A stretch of 64,000 nt of DNA from Candidatus Gastranaerophilales bacterium (GCA_944326605.1 CALVEM010000005.1:84447-148446); one strand, 5' to 3'. Shown: positions 16,608-25,516, counted from the first letter of the stretch. Notes: generated by a model from the letters alone, not told the origin. Program-made: numbers and translations.

Positions 16608-17642
16608 TTATGCTTCATGTATTTTATGTATAATAATTTGTTTTTTTCTAATGCACGCTTCTTCCGGTATAAATGTGTCTGTCTTTTGAATATACGGAAT
16701 GTTGATGTTATCCGGACGCCTTGCAAACACATCTGCAATTCTTAACTGGATAGCGTTCATTTTTAATGCGCGTATTCTTGCATATTGATTGCCGGCAGAA
16801 CCTGCGTGAGCTATCCCGCCTAAAATCCCCCAGACCGTAATATCTCCCTTAGCAATTATTTCCGAACCGGGGTTTGCATCGCCGATAATTACAATATTTC
16901 CGTCTGAAGTTATACTTTGCCCTGACCGTAGTGTCCTTTGAATATATAGGGTCGGGAGTTTTTCAGTTTCCCTCAATGATTTTCTTAAATCGTCAAGGTT
17001 GAAATCTACATCTTCTAATTCATCACCTTCAATTTTATTTGCGTTTTCAAGTTGATTATTAAAATTCTCGAGTTCGCTTTCAATATTTTCCTGCGGAATT
17101 TTTATATCTTCAACAGTTTCAATATTAGATTTATCAATAGTTTCCATCTGATTTTCAGGCGTAATTGTTTCCGGTTTAATGTTTGCAATTTTTTCAACAT
17201 CTTCTGCCGGAACTTCTTCTCTTAATTTTTTAATATCTTCTTCCTGTGCAAAAGTTTTGATATCAGCGGTTTCATCTCCGAAAATTTTATCTAATGCTTT
17301 TTCAAGTTCTTTGTTAACTTTTTCCTGATCTGCATTAAATTCGGGTGTCGGAACTTTATTTTCAAGAACTGAAACTTTTATATTAAGATCCTGTGCTGAT
17401 TTTACTGTTTCATCCGAACTTGTGCTAATGAATTCTATTTCGGAATTCATAGATTCAACAAGAGCTTTAATACTTGTTAATTCAGTTGATGTCAGATCAA
17501 CAGCTCCTAATTTCAAGCAGACCTTTTTGCTTTGTGCATCCGGCAAATCTAAAATCCTGCTTAATTCATATATTATTTCAGAAGTTTTGCTGGCATTTGA
17601 AACGTCAACAATAAATCCGTTTTCAATATATCCCTTATCCAT
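16608..17642 (-). CDS. minC: Septum site-determining protein MinC with a very long linker
   Basis: MinC inhibits FtsZ assembly away from midcell. The C-terminal beta-helix domain is clear (YIQRTLRSGQSITSDGNIVI, then GDANPGSEIIAKGDI and WGILGGIAHAG). The N-terminal FtsZ-binding domain is weak but present. Between them lies an acidic linker of about 130 residues (roughly 110-235), so the protein has about 344 residues instead of the usual 220-260. Start taken at the ATG at 17640-17642 (MDKGYIENGF), with AAAGG seven bases upstream. Operon minC-minD-minE. Confidence 0.92.
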   Translation of the reverse strand: MDKGYIENGFIVDVSNASKTSEIIYELSRILDLPDAQSKKVCLKLGAVDLTSTELTSIKALVESMNSEIEFISTSSDETVKSAQDLNIKVSVLENKVPTPEFNADQEKVNKELEKALDKIFGDETADIKTFAQEEDIKKLREEVPAEDVEKIANIKPETITPENQMETIDKSNIETVEDIKIPQENIESELENFNNQLENANKIEGDELEDVDFNLDDLRKSLRETEKLPTLYIQRTLRSGQSITSDGNIVIIGDANPGSEIIAKGDITVWGILGGIAHAGSAGNQYARIRALKMNAIQLRIADVFARRPDNINIPYIQKTDTFIPEEACIRKKQIIIHKIHEA

Positions 17643-17745
17643 TTTTGAACCTTTCCGCAAATCTATAATATATTTCATGAATACATGAAACATTTCGGAA
17701 CATCAATGGATTATTTCGAATTGTAATATTTTTTATTTTAATGGT

Positions 17746-18648
17746 TTAGGCAAACATTGATTCATCAACGTATTTGCCTGCAAGGTGACGTGCTAAATCA
17801 TTCTTTGTAATCTTTCCGTCTTTGTTTTTGTCAAGCCCGTCATTTTGATTGTAATAGGCTTCTCCTCTCACACATAGTACGTTTCTGTCGGCTCTGCCGG
17901 GCAAAAATACTATTGAATATAAATCTGCTGCGGATAGTTTTGCATTAGGTGAAAATCTTAGTTTTTTTGCATCAAGAATAATTTTTTCAACTAAATCAAG
18001 CTGTTCGATTGCGGACATTTTTGCAATTTTAACCTTTGTTAAATTTAATCCGTAATTCTTATTAAGCTGGTTAATAGCTACCTGAGTAAATTGAATTAAG
18101 CCTACTGCGGTACTTCCGTTCCAAGCGTGCGGATTAAGACCGGATTCGCTGTTCATTACCGCAAGTAAGTCTTTATAATCACAATTTATTCTTTTTGCAA
18201 CTTGTTTGACTTTATTTAAAAAGTTTTTATCTAATTTATATCTGTTTTTAAAGCCTTTATCTATTGATTTTGTTACGTTTATATTTCCATCATCGGAAGA
18301 TGAAGCTGTATTGAAGTTAAAGAAATTATTAGAATCAAATGCCGGCAAAGTCAAGTTTGGCTTAAATATAAAAGGATTAAATGTTGTGTTTTGCTGCTGC
18401 ATTTCGGAGAATGAAGGTAAAGTCAGCGGTGCGGGCGGTGTAATACTATAAGAATTGTTAAATTGCACAGGCGGAAAATACGGCTGTAACTGAAGTCTTG
18501 GCATAGAAAAATTAAATAAAGAAGTCATCATTCCGAAGTTAAATCCGGAATTAAAAGCGCCCAGACCTCCCCAGAACGGTGTAAAACCGTAAGGTATAAA
18601 CGGTCTGCCGACAAATATATTATTATTTATGCAATGATAAAACCCCAT
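17746..18648 (-). CDS. Lytic transglycosylase-like protein with an EF-hand
   Basis: An SLT-like domain of the C-terminal half has the catalytic-glutamate pattern LLAVMNSESGLNPHAWNGS followed by AVGLIQFTQVAINQLN, the usual ES...GLxQF arrangement of peptidoglycan lyases. Near the end DKNKDGKITKNDL is a canonical EF-hand calcium loop. The N-terminal 110 residues are low-complexity (Phe, Asn, Pro-rich) with no clear signal peptide. It may open peptidoglycan for the pili or secretion machines; the target is unknown. It follows minC on the same strand after a 100-base gap. Confidence 0.8.
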   Translation of the reverse strand: MGFYHCINNNIFVGRPFIPYGFTPFWGGLGAFNSGFNFGMMTSLFNFSMPRLQLQPYFPPVQFNNSYSITPPAPLTLPSFSEMQQQNTTFNPFIFKPNLTLPAFDSNNFFNFNTASSSDDGNINVTKSIDKGFKNRYKLDKNFLNKVKQVAKRINCDYKDLLAVMNSESGLNPHAWNGSTAVGLIQFTQVAINQLNKNYGLNLTKVKIAKMSAIEQLDLVEKIILDAKKLRFSPNAKLSAADLYSIVFLPGRADRNVLCVRGEAYYNQNDGLDKNKDGKITKNDLARHLAGKYVDESMFA

Positions 18649-18809
18649 TTTTCCCCGTGTTTTTTTATTCCCCTTATATATATAAAGTATATTTTCGAAT
18701 AATTTTTGATAAATTTTTTAATCATGTTAAAATTTGTTAATAAAAATCTACTGTTAACTAATGAAAAATAGTATTTTTATTATATCATTAAGCTAAGGGT
18801 AGAGATAAT

Positions 18810-19508
18810 ATGATTTTTAACGAAACAAAAACACATGAAATTACGGTGGACGTAGTAATACTGACTTTAAAAAATAACGCGCTCCATGTGCTTCTTGTCA
18901 AACGTACAAATGAACCGTTTAAAGATAAATGGGCAATTCCAGGCGGATATGTTAGATTGTCTGAAAACCTTGATCAAGCGGCGTTAAGAGTGTTAAAAGA
19001 ACGTACAAACGTTGATAATATCTATCTTGAGCAGCTTTATACATTTGGAGATCCTCTGCGCCACCCTAATGCCCGTGTTATTACATGTGCATATTTTGCA
19101 CTTGTAAGAGCGGAAGATATTAAAGTTGTTACAACGCCGGAACTCGGATGGCACAAAGTTTCTGACCTTCCGCCTCTGGCTTTTGACCACAAGGAAATTA
19201 TTGAATATTCTCTGAAAAGAACCCGTGAAAGATTAGAACTTTGCCCTGTAGCTTATCAGCTTTTGAATGAAAAATTTACGTTGACCGAAATGCAAAAAGC
19301 TTATGAATTGATTATGGGTAAAAAACTTGATAAGCGTAATTTTCGGAAAAAAGCACTTGCAACAGAAGGATTGATTGAACTCAATGAATATACTAAATCT
19401 TCATCAAAGCGTCCTGCAAGGCTTTATACTTTCGAAAATATTAAGCTGAACTCTAAAAGAGCTCACTTTATTTCAAAAAACAAGGAGAAAAAAATAAATG
19501 TTAATTAA
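18810..19508 (+). CDS. NUDIX-fold protein, NrtR-like regulator or hydrolase
   Basis: N-terminal NUDIX domain (residues about 10-140) with the box GGYVRLSENLDQAALRVLKE. The usual REUxEE part reads RVLKER, so one or more metal-binding glutamates are replaced. The C-terminal part (about 150-215) looks like a winged helix (FTLTEMQKAYELIMGKKLDK then RNFRKKALATEGLI). This architecture is that of NrtR-type repressors of NAD metabolism, which bind ADP-ribose but often do not cleave it. No NAD gene is next to it. The stop overlaps the start of secG by 11 bases. Confidence 0.8.
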   Translation: MIFNETKTHEITVDVVILTLKNNALHVLLVKRTNEPFKDKWAIPGGYVRLSENLDQAALRVLKERTNVDNIYLEQLYTFGDPLRHPNARVITCAYFALVRAEDIKVVTTPELGWHKVSDLPPLAFDHKEIIEYSLKRTRERLELCPVAYQLLNEKFTLTEMQKAYELIMGKKLDKRNFRKKALATEGLIELNEYTKSSSKRPARLYTFENIKLNSKRAHFISKNKEKKINVN

Positions 19509-19725
19509 TATAGTCTGGGCTGTACAAATAATTTCAGCTTTACTGTTAATAGTATTGATTTTATTACACTCACCGAAAGGTGACGGAATTGCCGGCATGG
19601 GCGGTGCGTCTCATGTTTTTGCCTCTCAAAAGAGTGCGGAAAAAGGATTAAACAAGCTGACAGGAATAGTTTCGGCTGTTTTTTTGGTTTGTACATTCCT
19701 TTTAGGCTTCGGAATTATTAAGTAG
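19498..19725 (+). CDS. secG: Preprotein translocase subunit SecG
   Basis: A small membrane subunit of SecYEG. Two transmembrane helices (residues about 4-24 and 52-72) flank the conserved loop LLHSPKGDGIAGMGGASHVF. 75 residues is normal. The ATG lies inside the end of the NUDIX gene, so the two are probably co-translated. Confidence 0.93.
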   Translation: MLINIVWAVQIISALLLIVLILLHSPKGDGIAGMGGASHVFASQKSAEKGLNKLTGIVSAVFLVCTFLLGFGIIK

Positions 19726-19747
19726 TGAAGTAGTGAAGGAGTGAAGA

Positions 19748-20500
19748 GTGAAGAGTGAAGGATACTTTTCACGCAATGAACTTTTTTGGGGAGAAGATAA
19801 TCAAAAACTTCTTTCGCAGAAGCATGTTGCCGTTTTTGGTCTTGGCGGGGTGGGCGGATTTTGTGCTGAAGCTCTTGCAAGAACAGGTGTAGGCGAACTA
19901 ACGCTTGTCGACTTTGATACTGTTTCGACGACTAATATAAACCGCCAGCTTGTTGCATTGCATTCAACTGTAGGGCAAAAAAAAACTTATCTTTTTGAGC
20001 AGAGGCTGAAAGATATAAATCCTGATATCAAATTGAATGTTATTGATGATTTTTATACTGGCAATATTGACTTTTCAAACGTTGATTTTGTTGCCGACGC
20101 AATAGATACGATGCGTTCAAAAATTGAATTGCTTGATACCTGTGTAAAAAACAAGATTCCTGTTATAAGCTCGATGGGTGCAGGAAACAGGATTGATCCT
20201 ACGCAGTTATATATCTGTGATATTTCTAAAATTGAAAACAAAAATGCGCCATTTGTTTCAAATATAATTTATCAGCTGAAAAAGCACGGAATTGAAAAAG
20301 GAATCACTGTTGTTGCAAGCAGAGAAAAACCTTTTGTACAGGAAAAGATTTCAGCTAATGAAAAAATAATTACAAAAGACGGTGAAAATATTGAATTTAC
20401 AAAAATTATCCCTTCATCAACTCCGTTTGTGGCAAGCTGTGCCGGAATATTTATGGCATCATACATTGTCCGAAATTTTTTAAAGGAGTATAAATCATGA
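19748..20500 (+). CDS. tcdA: tRNA threonylcarbamoyladenosine dehydratase (ThiF/E1-like)
   Basis: TcdA uses ATP to cyclise t6A37 of tRNA. E1-like ATP-binding motif VFGLGGVGGFCAEALARTGV, the Arg-finger-like region TTNINRQLVALHSTVGQKKT, and the central VDFVADAIDTMRSKIELLD fit the TcdA/CsdL branch. It lacks ThiS/MoaD-type cysteine context, and 250 residues is normal. Start is GTG at 19748, six bases after AAGGAG; the first codons lie inside a GTGAAGAGTGAAG repeat that also occurs in prepilin leaders. It overlaps the next gene by four bases (ATGA). Confidence 0.85.
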   Translation: MKSEGYFSRNELFWGEDNQKLLSQKHVAVFGLGGVGGFCAEALARTGVGELTLVDFDTVSTTNINRQLVALHSTVGQKKTYLFEQRLKDINPDIKLNVIDDFYTGNIDFSNVDFVADAIDTMRSKIELLDTCVKNKIPVISSMGAGNRIDPTQLYICDISKIENKNAPFVSNIIYQLKKHGIEKGITVVASREKPFVQEKISANEKIITKDGENIEFTKIIPSSTPFVASCAGIFMASYIVRNFLKEYKS

Positions 20501-21198
20501 ATATATTAGTAACAGGCGCTTCTAAAGGAATAGGCAACGCAATAGCAAATGAGCTTCAATCTGTCGGCGAAGTATTTGTTACAGGCAGGGATGAACAGGC
20601 GCTCACTGCTTGTAATGCTAAAGGTTTTTGCGTATGCGATTTATCAAAAGATATAAATATACTTGCAAAATTTATTGAAGAAAAAAATATAGACGTGTTA
20701 ATCAATAATGCTGGCGAGTATATTTATGGCGCGCTTGAAACTATGAATATAGCTGATATTCAAAGGCTTTATCAAACAAATTTAATTGCTCCTGCATATC
20801 TTATATCAAAAGCAATTCCTCACATGAAGGGGCAAAGATGGGGAAGAATAATAAATATCGGATCAATTTCGGGTGTAATGGGAGAAGCTTATGCAAGCAT
20901 TTATTCATCGTCAAAATCAGGACTTATAGGGTTGACTAAAGCTCTGGCTCTTGAGCTTGCGGAATTTGATATAACCGTAAACACAATAAACCCCGGCTGG
21001 GTTGAAACGGAGCTCGGAATGAATTCTATTGAGGAAAGCGAGTTTTCAAAAGAAGAAATAATGGATACAATACCGCAAAAAAGATTTGTAAAACCCGAAG
21101 AGGTAGCAAAACTTTGTAAATACTTAATTTCGGAAGATGCAAAAGGTATTACGGGGCAGTCGATAAACATTTGTGCGGGTTTAAGTGTCGGAATTTAA
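20497..21198 (+). CDS. Short-chain dehydrogenase/reductase, FabG-like
   Basis: SDR fold: N-terminal NAD(P) motif TGASKGIG (residues about 6-13), NNAGEYIYGALE, and the catalytic Tyr-x3-Lys in YSSSK, with the preceding Ser in GSISGVMG. C-terminal NPGWVETELGM and GITGQSINICAGLSVGI resemble FabG-type 3-oxoacyl reductases. 233 residues. Translationally coupled to tcdA. A second unrelated-position SDR is at 36995 and fabI is at 46999, so the exact substrate is open. Confidence 0.8.
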   Translation: MNILVTGASKGIGNAIANELQSVGEVFVTGRDEQALTACNAKGFCVCDLSKDINILAKFIEEKNIDVLINNAGEYIYGALETMNIADIQRLYQTNLIAPAYLISKAIPHMKGQRWGRIINIGSISGVMGEAYASIYSSSKSGLIGLTKALALELAEFDITVNTINPGWVETELGMNSIEESEFSKEEIMDTIPQKRFVKPEEVAKLCKYLISEDAKGITGQSINICAGLSVGI

Positions 21199-21200
21199 AA

Positions 21201-22259
21201 TTAAAGAACTTTCCGAACAATATCCTGTGCCGTAATTTTTAGGCAGTCAAGATTTTCACAAGTTGTTTGTCTGTGTTGCCACAGACAAGGTTTTATCGGG
21301 CAATTGTCTGCTGCTTTAATCGCGATTACATTTTCAGATTGCGGAATTAATTTTTTATCATCAGTGGGACCGAAAATTACGTAGGTTTTTGTTCCCATGG
21401 CAACGGCAACATGCAAGGGGGCAGAATCCGAACAGATAAATTTTTCAGCTTTTCCGATAAGAACCGCCAGATCTTTCAAACTTTTTGTTTTGCCGTAACA
21501 GTCGTCTATACACCCTCGCCCGTTTTGGGAGAGGGAAGAATTTGTTAATGAGCAAGTCTCATTGTCTTGCGAATTTACAAATTCGGGTGAGGGTAAAAAT
21601 TTACTTTTTTGCCTGATTGTTTCTATTACTTCATTGTCATCGGGGCCTCCGGCTAAGATAACATGTTTTCCTTTTTCAAGAAGCAAATCAACAGTCTGTG
21701 CCCATACATCCGCCGTAACTGTTTTTATCATTCCCTTTTGCACGCTCATTTTGCTCACACCGGGGTGGATTAGAATGGAGTTGGGGATTTTTTCCTGTCG
21801 TTCAACATTGATTTCAGGAAGATAAGTTTTGGAATTTGTCACAGGTGTTACAAGATCGTGATACATAGCGCATGCATACTGGTTTTTATTTAAAGGTACA
21901 GCTTTTGTTAAAAGAATTCTGCTCAATTTGCCTGTATCATAGCCGTATCTCTTTTTTATCCCTGTTAGTGTCAAAAGGATACTGATAAATTTATTTCCGC
22001 CTGACGAGAACACCATATCAAAATGCCCTTTGCGTGCAAGATACACAAGTTTTAAAAGTTCTGTGTATTTATTTTTCCCTTTAACGTCAATAAGGAATAA
22101 ATCATCTATAATATCAGTTAAATCTTTTACACTTTTGCTTCTCGGTTCCAGCGCAAGAGTAATTTTTGCTTCGGGAAATTCTTTTTTTAAAGATATAAGA
22201 GCGGGCAGAAAAAATATTTCATCTCCTATTCCGCCGAAATTTATAGCTAAAATATTCAT
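21201..22259 (-). CDS. Family 9 glycosyltransferase (heptosyltransferase-like) with an in-frame repeat insert
   Basis: GT9 enzymes add heptose or related sugars to cell-surface glycans. Family marks are the N-terminal FGGIGDEIFFLPALISLKK, the middle ILIHPGVSK...WAQTVDLLLEKGKHVILAGGP, and the C-terminal AEKFICSDSAPLHVAVAMGT. Between the ILAGGP block and the DDCYGKTKSLKDLAVLIGKA block lies an extra stretch of 28 codons (21511-21594). It is made of a CACCCTCGCCC...GGGAGAGGG and GAATTTGT...ACAAATTC palindromic repeat. Start taken at ATG 22257-22259 (MNILAINFGG). Confidence 0.85.
   Translation of the reverse strand: MNILAINFGGIGDEIFFLPALISLKKEFPEAKITLALEPRSKSVKDLTDIIDDLFLIDVKGKNKYTELLKLVYLARKGHFDMVFSSGGNKFISILLTLTGIKKRYGYDTGKLSRILLTKAVPLNKNQYACAMYHDLVTPVTNSKTYLPEINVERQEKIPNSILIHPGVSKMSVQKGMIKTVTADVWAQTVDLLLEKGKHVILAGGPDDNEVIETIRQKSKFLPSPEFVNSQDNETCSLTNSSLSQNGRGCIDDCYGKTKSLKDLAVLIGKAEKFICSDSAPLHVAVAMGTKTYVIFGPTDDKKLIPQSENVIAIKAADNCPIKPCLWQHRQTTCENLDCLKITAQDIVRKVL
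21511..21594. repeat. Palindromic repeat inserted in frame in the GT9 gene
   Basis: 84 bases (28 codons). The outer arms CACCCTCGCCC and GGGTGAGGGT are complementary, and so are the inner arms GAATTTGT and ACAAATTC. Related CCCTCTCCC pieces occur in prepilin leaders C, D and E. Confidence 0.75.
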
Positions 22260-22600
22260 AAGTAAATTATATAACAAAAAAATTTTGGGTCATTCTGGAA
22301 ATTATATACAAGTTTACAATAATAATTGGGAAAAATGTCTTGCTGAACTTGTTTCAGCATCTCACTGCAGTTAGACCATGCCCGCATTGGGACATTTTGC
22401 ACGAAATCATAGATTTCGGCAAAAGCAGTCAAACAAGTTCAGGGTGACATTTTATTTCGTAGGATGAGAAAAGCGCAAGCGTTCCCACCATTTTGTTTAT
22501 TCTTAATCAGCTGGATTCTGTCACCCACCCCATAATCCACTCTATTCAAGGTAGGGGAAATAAATTTTTACATAAATAAATTTTGTAGTAATATTAGTTT
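22260..22600. other. Gene-free stretch between the GT9 gene and comM
   Basis: Holds a family 1 hairpin (22340-22360), a short hairpin CGAAATC-ATA-GATTTCG (about 22401-22417), a partial CAAACAAGTTCAGGGTGAC copy and AT-rich DNA before comM. The region is divergent, so it must carry promoters for both flanking genes; none is near consensus by eye. Confidence 0.6.
22340..22360. repeat. Hairpin repeat family 1 (TTGCTGAA type)
   Basis: TTGCTGAA-CTTGT-TTCAGCAT. Confidence 0.75.
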
Positions 22601-24121
22601 ATGGTAAACAAAGTTACAACCGCTACAGTAATCGGTCTTAATGCATATAAAGTTTCTGTGGAAACTGATGTTTTAAACGGGCTTCCGGGTTTTGCTATTG
22701 TTGGTTTGCCTGATACGGCGATAAATGAGGCGCGCGACAGGGTGCGTTCGGCTATAAAAAACTCGGGCTTTACGTTTCCGGCAAAAAAAGTTGTTATAAA
22801 TCTTGCGCCTGCGGATTTGAAAAAAGAGGGTTCAAACTTTGATCTGCCTATTGCAATTGGTCTTCTTGTCGAAGAAGGAGTTCTTGAAGAAGATAAGATA
22901 AAAGATTATGCATTTGTCGGAGAACTTTCTCTTGACGGTACTGTACGCGGAGTAACAGGTGTTTTGCCTTTAATTCTCGGATTAAAGGAAGATGGTGTAA
23001 AAAATATATTTGTTCCGGAGATTAACGCTGTGGAAGCTGCGCTTGCAGGCGGAGTTAATATTTTTGGCGCAGGGTGTCTCGGGGATGTCGTTAATCATTT
23101 TTCAGATATTCAGATAAAACCTACTGTAATTGATATAAATAAATATTTGACAGATAGCGCAAAGCAGGAATATATTTACGACTTTAAAGATGTAAAAGGT
23201 CAGCAAAAAGCCAAGCGCGCTCTGGAAATCGCCGCGGCAGGCGGTCATAATATGTTAATGACAGGCTCACCGGGGTCAGGTAAAACTCTTATGGCAAAAT
23301 GTTTTGCATCAATTTTGCCTCCTCTTGAGCTTTCGGAAGCACTTGAACTTACAAAAATATACAGTATCTGCGGGCTTTTATCTCCAGATGAACCTTTGAT
23401 GACAAAACGTCCTTTCAGAGCCGTTCATCATACAGCTTCCGCAAACGGTATAATCGGCGGGGGATCTAATCCGAAGCCCGGCGAAATTACGCTTGCTCAC
23501 AGGGGTGTTTTATTTCTTGATGAAATGGTTGAATTTCCGAGAAATGTACTGGAGGTTTTGCGTCAGCCTCTTGAAGACGGAGAAATTGTTATTTCGCGTG
23601 CCAAACATTCTATCAGGTATCCTGCAAAATTTATGCTTCTCGGGGCTATGAATCCATGTCCGTGCGGTTATCTCGGTGATAAAGAAAAACAGTGTACGTG
23701 TTCTGAATTTCAGATAAGCAGATATAAAGCAAGATTGTCAGGCCCTTTGCTTGACAGAATTGATCTACAGGTCGAAGTGCCGAGGCTTACCGCAGATGAG
23801 CTTTTGAATACGCAGCCGTCTGCCGAAACTTCCGAAGATATTAGAAAAAGAGTTGTTAAAGCAAGAAAAATTCAGGCTGAACGCTATAAAAATGACGGAA
23901 TTTTAACTAACTCTGAATTGACTTCCAAACTCATAAAAAAATATTGTGTGATTGATAAGCAGAGCGCCGAATTATTAAAAACGGCAGCTGTAAAATATCA
24001 GCTTTCAGGCAGGCGCTATGACAGAATTCTGAAACTTGCAAGAACAATAGCAGATCTTGAAGGTGCAGATGATATTAAGCAGCCTCATCTTATGCAGGCT
24101 TTACAGTACAGAATTAATTAA
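22601..24121 (+). CDS. comM: YifB/ComM family AAA+ ATPase (Mg-chelatase-like helicase)
   Basis: ComM is a hexameric AAA+ helicase that extends branch migration during natural transformation. N-terminal LonC-like domain (NLAPADLKKEGSNFDLPIAI region, residues about 1-190), Walker A GSPGSGKT, Walker B VLFLDEMVEF, the Mg-chelatase segment FMLLGAMNPCPCGYLGD, and the C-terminal SGRRYDRILKLARTIADLEG. 506 residues is standard. Given the pilus core at 31032, a role in DNA uptake/recombination is plausible. It meets prepilin C tail to tail, overlapping by four bases. Confidence 0.95.
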   Translation: MVNKVTTATVIGLNAYKVSVETDVLNGLPGFAIVGLPDTAINEARDRVRSAIKNSGFTFPAKKVVINLAPADLKKEGSNFDLPIAIGLLVEEGVLEEDKIKDYAFVGELSLDGTVRGVTGVLPLILGLKEDGVKNIFVPEINAVEAALAGGVNIFGAGCLGDVVNHFSDIQIKPTVIDINKYLTDSAKQEYIYDFKDVKGQQKAKRALEIAAAGGHNMLMTGSPGSGKTLMAKCFASILPPLELSEALELTKIYSICGLLSPDEPLMTKRPFRAVHHTASANGIIGGGSNPKPGEITLAHRGVLFLDEMVEFPRNVLEVLRQPLEDGEIVISRAKHSIRYPAKFMLLGAMNPCPCGYLGDKEKQCTCSEFQISRYKARLSGPLLDRIDLQVEVPRLTADELLNTQPSAETSEDIRKRVVKARKIQAERYKNDGILTNSELTSKLIKKYCVIDKQSAELLKTAAVKYQLSGRRYDRILKLARTIADLEGADDIKQPHLMQALQYRIN

Positions 24122-25516
24122 AACCTGAGCGGATAATCTTTCGGGATTTTCCAGCCATTCATTTGTATTAATGCTGTACAGTATGCTCTTTCATTGCTTA
24201 CTTCCTGTTTACAGCCGAATGTACTATCGTTTCTTAACATATTTTCTGTTCCGTCCCAACTCCACTTATATGGTTCAATGCCTTTTTGATAATGGTATTT
24301 ATTGTTTGCATTGTTTTCAGTCGGCGCAAACAGAAAAGTAAAGCTTTTTGTACCTCTGTGTTCATAACTTCCTCTTACTCCGCCTGATATTTGATTTTCT
24401 GTAATATAATAATCTTTTGCATTCGGGTAGAAAGTAATTGATGCAGCGCTGAATGCCGCGAGACTGCCATCCGGAAAATAAACAATAATCTGTTCTGTTC
24501 CGTTATCTGTAAATATTTTATTCGCAATTATGTATGGAGCAAAATATTTGTTGAAGTATTCTATATTTGTTATTGGTTTGCTGTTTCCGTCCTCATCCTG
24601 TTCATAAAGTCTTTCATACTTATCCCACTGTGTCTTATCGCCATAATCGGCTTCAGCTCTTTGTACAGCCTGATTCATAGTGCTGTAAAATTTTGCCAGT
24701 CTTGTTTCTGCAACTGTTTTTCTGTGATTTGCGATTAACACAGGCATAGTCATTGCAGCCACTACACCGATGATACCGAGAGTAATCAAGACCTCTGCGA
24801 GAGTAAATGCTGGGCGTTTACGATGTGAATAAGTAAATAAGTGAATATGTGAATAAGTTCGTTTCAGTGAAGGGTGAAGAGTGAACGGTGAAGCGTTTTT
24901 CCCTCTCCCCTTGCTGGAGAGGGCTAGGGTGATGGGTCTTATCCTATCCTTTGAATAAGTTCGTTTCAGAAAGTTATTCTCGTCATCCTGAACGTCGGAT
25001 TGACCTCCGTGTTTCAGGATCTCCTTTATTCCTTCTCCCCTGTGCGGGAGAAGGTGGCACATTGTGCCGGATGAGGAGTAGTGATTATCACCCATCCCTT
25101 TACTTCCCCTCCCCTCAAGGGAGGGGATTAGATTAATTTTAGCTACGTGCGTAGCACCCTCTCCCGCAGTTGTATGCTCAACTTGTTCGCACAACTGCTC
25201 CCTCTCCCAGAGTGAGAGGGTATTTTCTTCGCCCTCCCTGAATGGGGAGCACTCGCTTTGCAGAGGGCTTTCATTTATAGTTATTTTTGTAAAATTACAG
25301 CATAATTTATTATTGATATTAGCTTTGCATCTATGCCTCTTAGCGTCTTTGCTTCCGGTTAAGAGATCCTGAAACGCGTTTAGGATGACAAAACTTAAAC
25401 CAGCTTGTCTTCCGGACTTCTTGACCTCCGTCAGCCTTAACTTTAAAAACCTGTAATCCCTTGTTACATCTTTATCCTGTTGGGGGGGGGCAACTCAAAG
25501 CTTTTCTAATTGTCAT
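24118..25516 (-). CDS. Type IV pilin-like prepilin C with a repeat-derived leader, phase-OFF by a poly-C tract
   Basis: Prepilin core PAFTLAEVLITLGIIGVVAA (about 24760-24815, minus strand) and a pilin body ending at 24118. The start ATG (25514-25516) has CTGGAGG upstream and a promoter at 25541-25569. It reads MTIRKALSCPPPTG and stops, because a 9-C tract (25482-25490) puts it out of frame. With 8 or 11 C the frame is open for about 670 bases of repeats and enters the prepilin; I checked all codons from 25194 back to the tract. An in-frame TTG at 25194 and ATG codons within the leader could give low-level internal starts. Leader pieces such as SPFTLHPSLKRTYS and HLFTYSHRKR recur in D and E. 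Confidence 0.83.
24984..25019. repeat. Hairpin repeat family 1, enlarged-loop variant
   Basis: ATCCTGAA / TTCAGGAT arms around a 20-base loop that carries CGGATTGACCTCCG. The same loop sequence appears in reverse in the leader of prepilin E (60184-60203). Confidence 0.7.
25366..25386. repeat. Hairpin repeat family 1 (ATCCTGAA type)
   Basis: ATCCTGAA-ACGCG-TTTAGGAT, inside leader C. Confidence 0.75.
25482..25490 (-). repeat. Poly-C tract (9 C on the coding strand), putative phase switch of prepilin C
   Basis: Nine G on the plus strand. Reading from the ATG at 25516, 8 or 11 would join the start to the prepilin frame. Confidence 0.8.

Larger units (their letters stand above)
24815..25481 (-). 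repeat. Repeat-derived leader cassette of prepilin C
   Basis: Mosaic sharing long segments with locus E: GGGAGAGGGAGCAGTTGTGC, GAACAAGTTGAGCATACAAC and GAGGGTGCTACGCACGTAG. It also shares AAAGCTAATATCAATAATAA with D and E. It contains family 1 hairpins, one with the enlarged loop ACGTCGGATTGACCTCCGTG (24984-25019). No stop in the prepilin frame. Confidence 0.75.

Noticed and set aside
24951..25136. Reading frames giving HPERRIDL / HPELVSGS-like peptides (also near 26936-27235 and 63403-63585)
   Set aside because: They are translations of hairpin repeat family 1 in other frames, a common artefact in many bacterial genomes.
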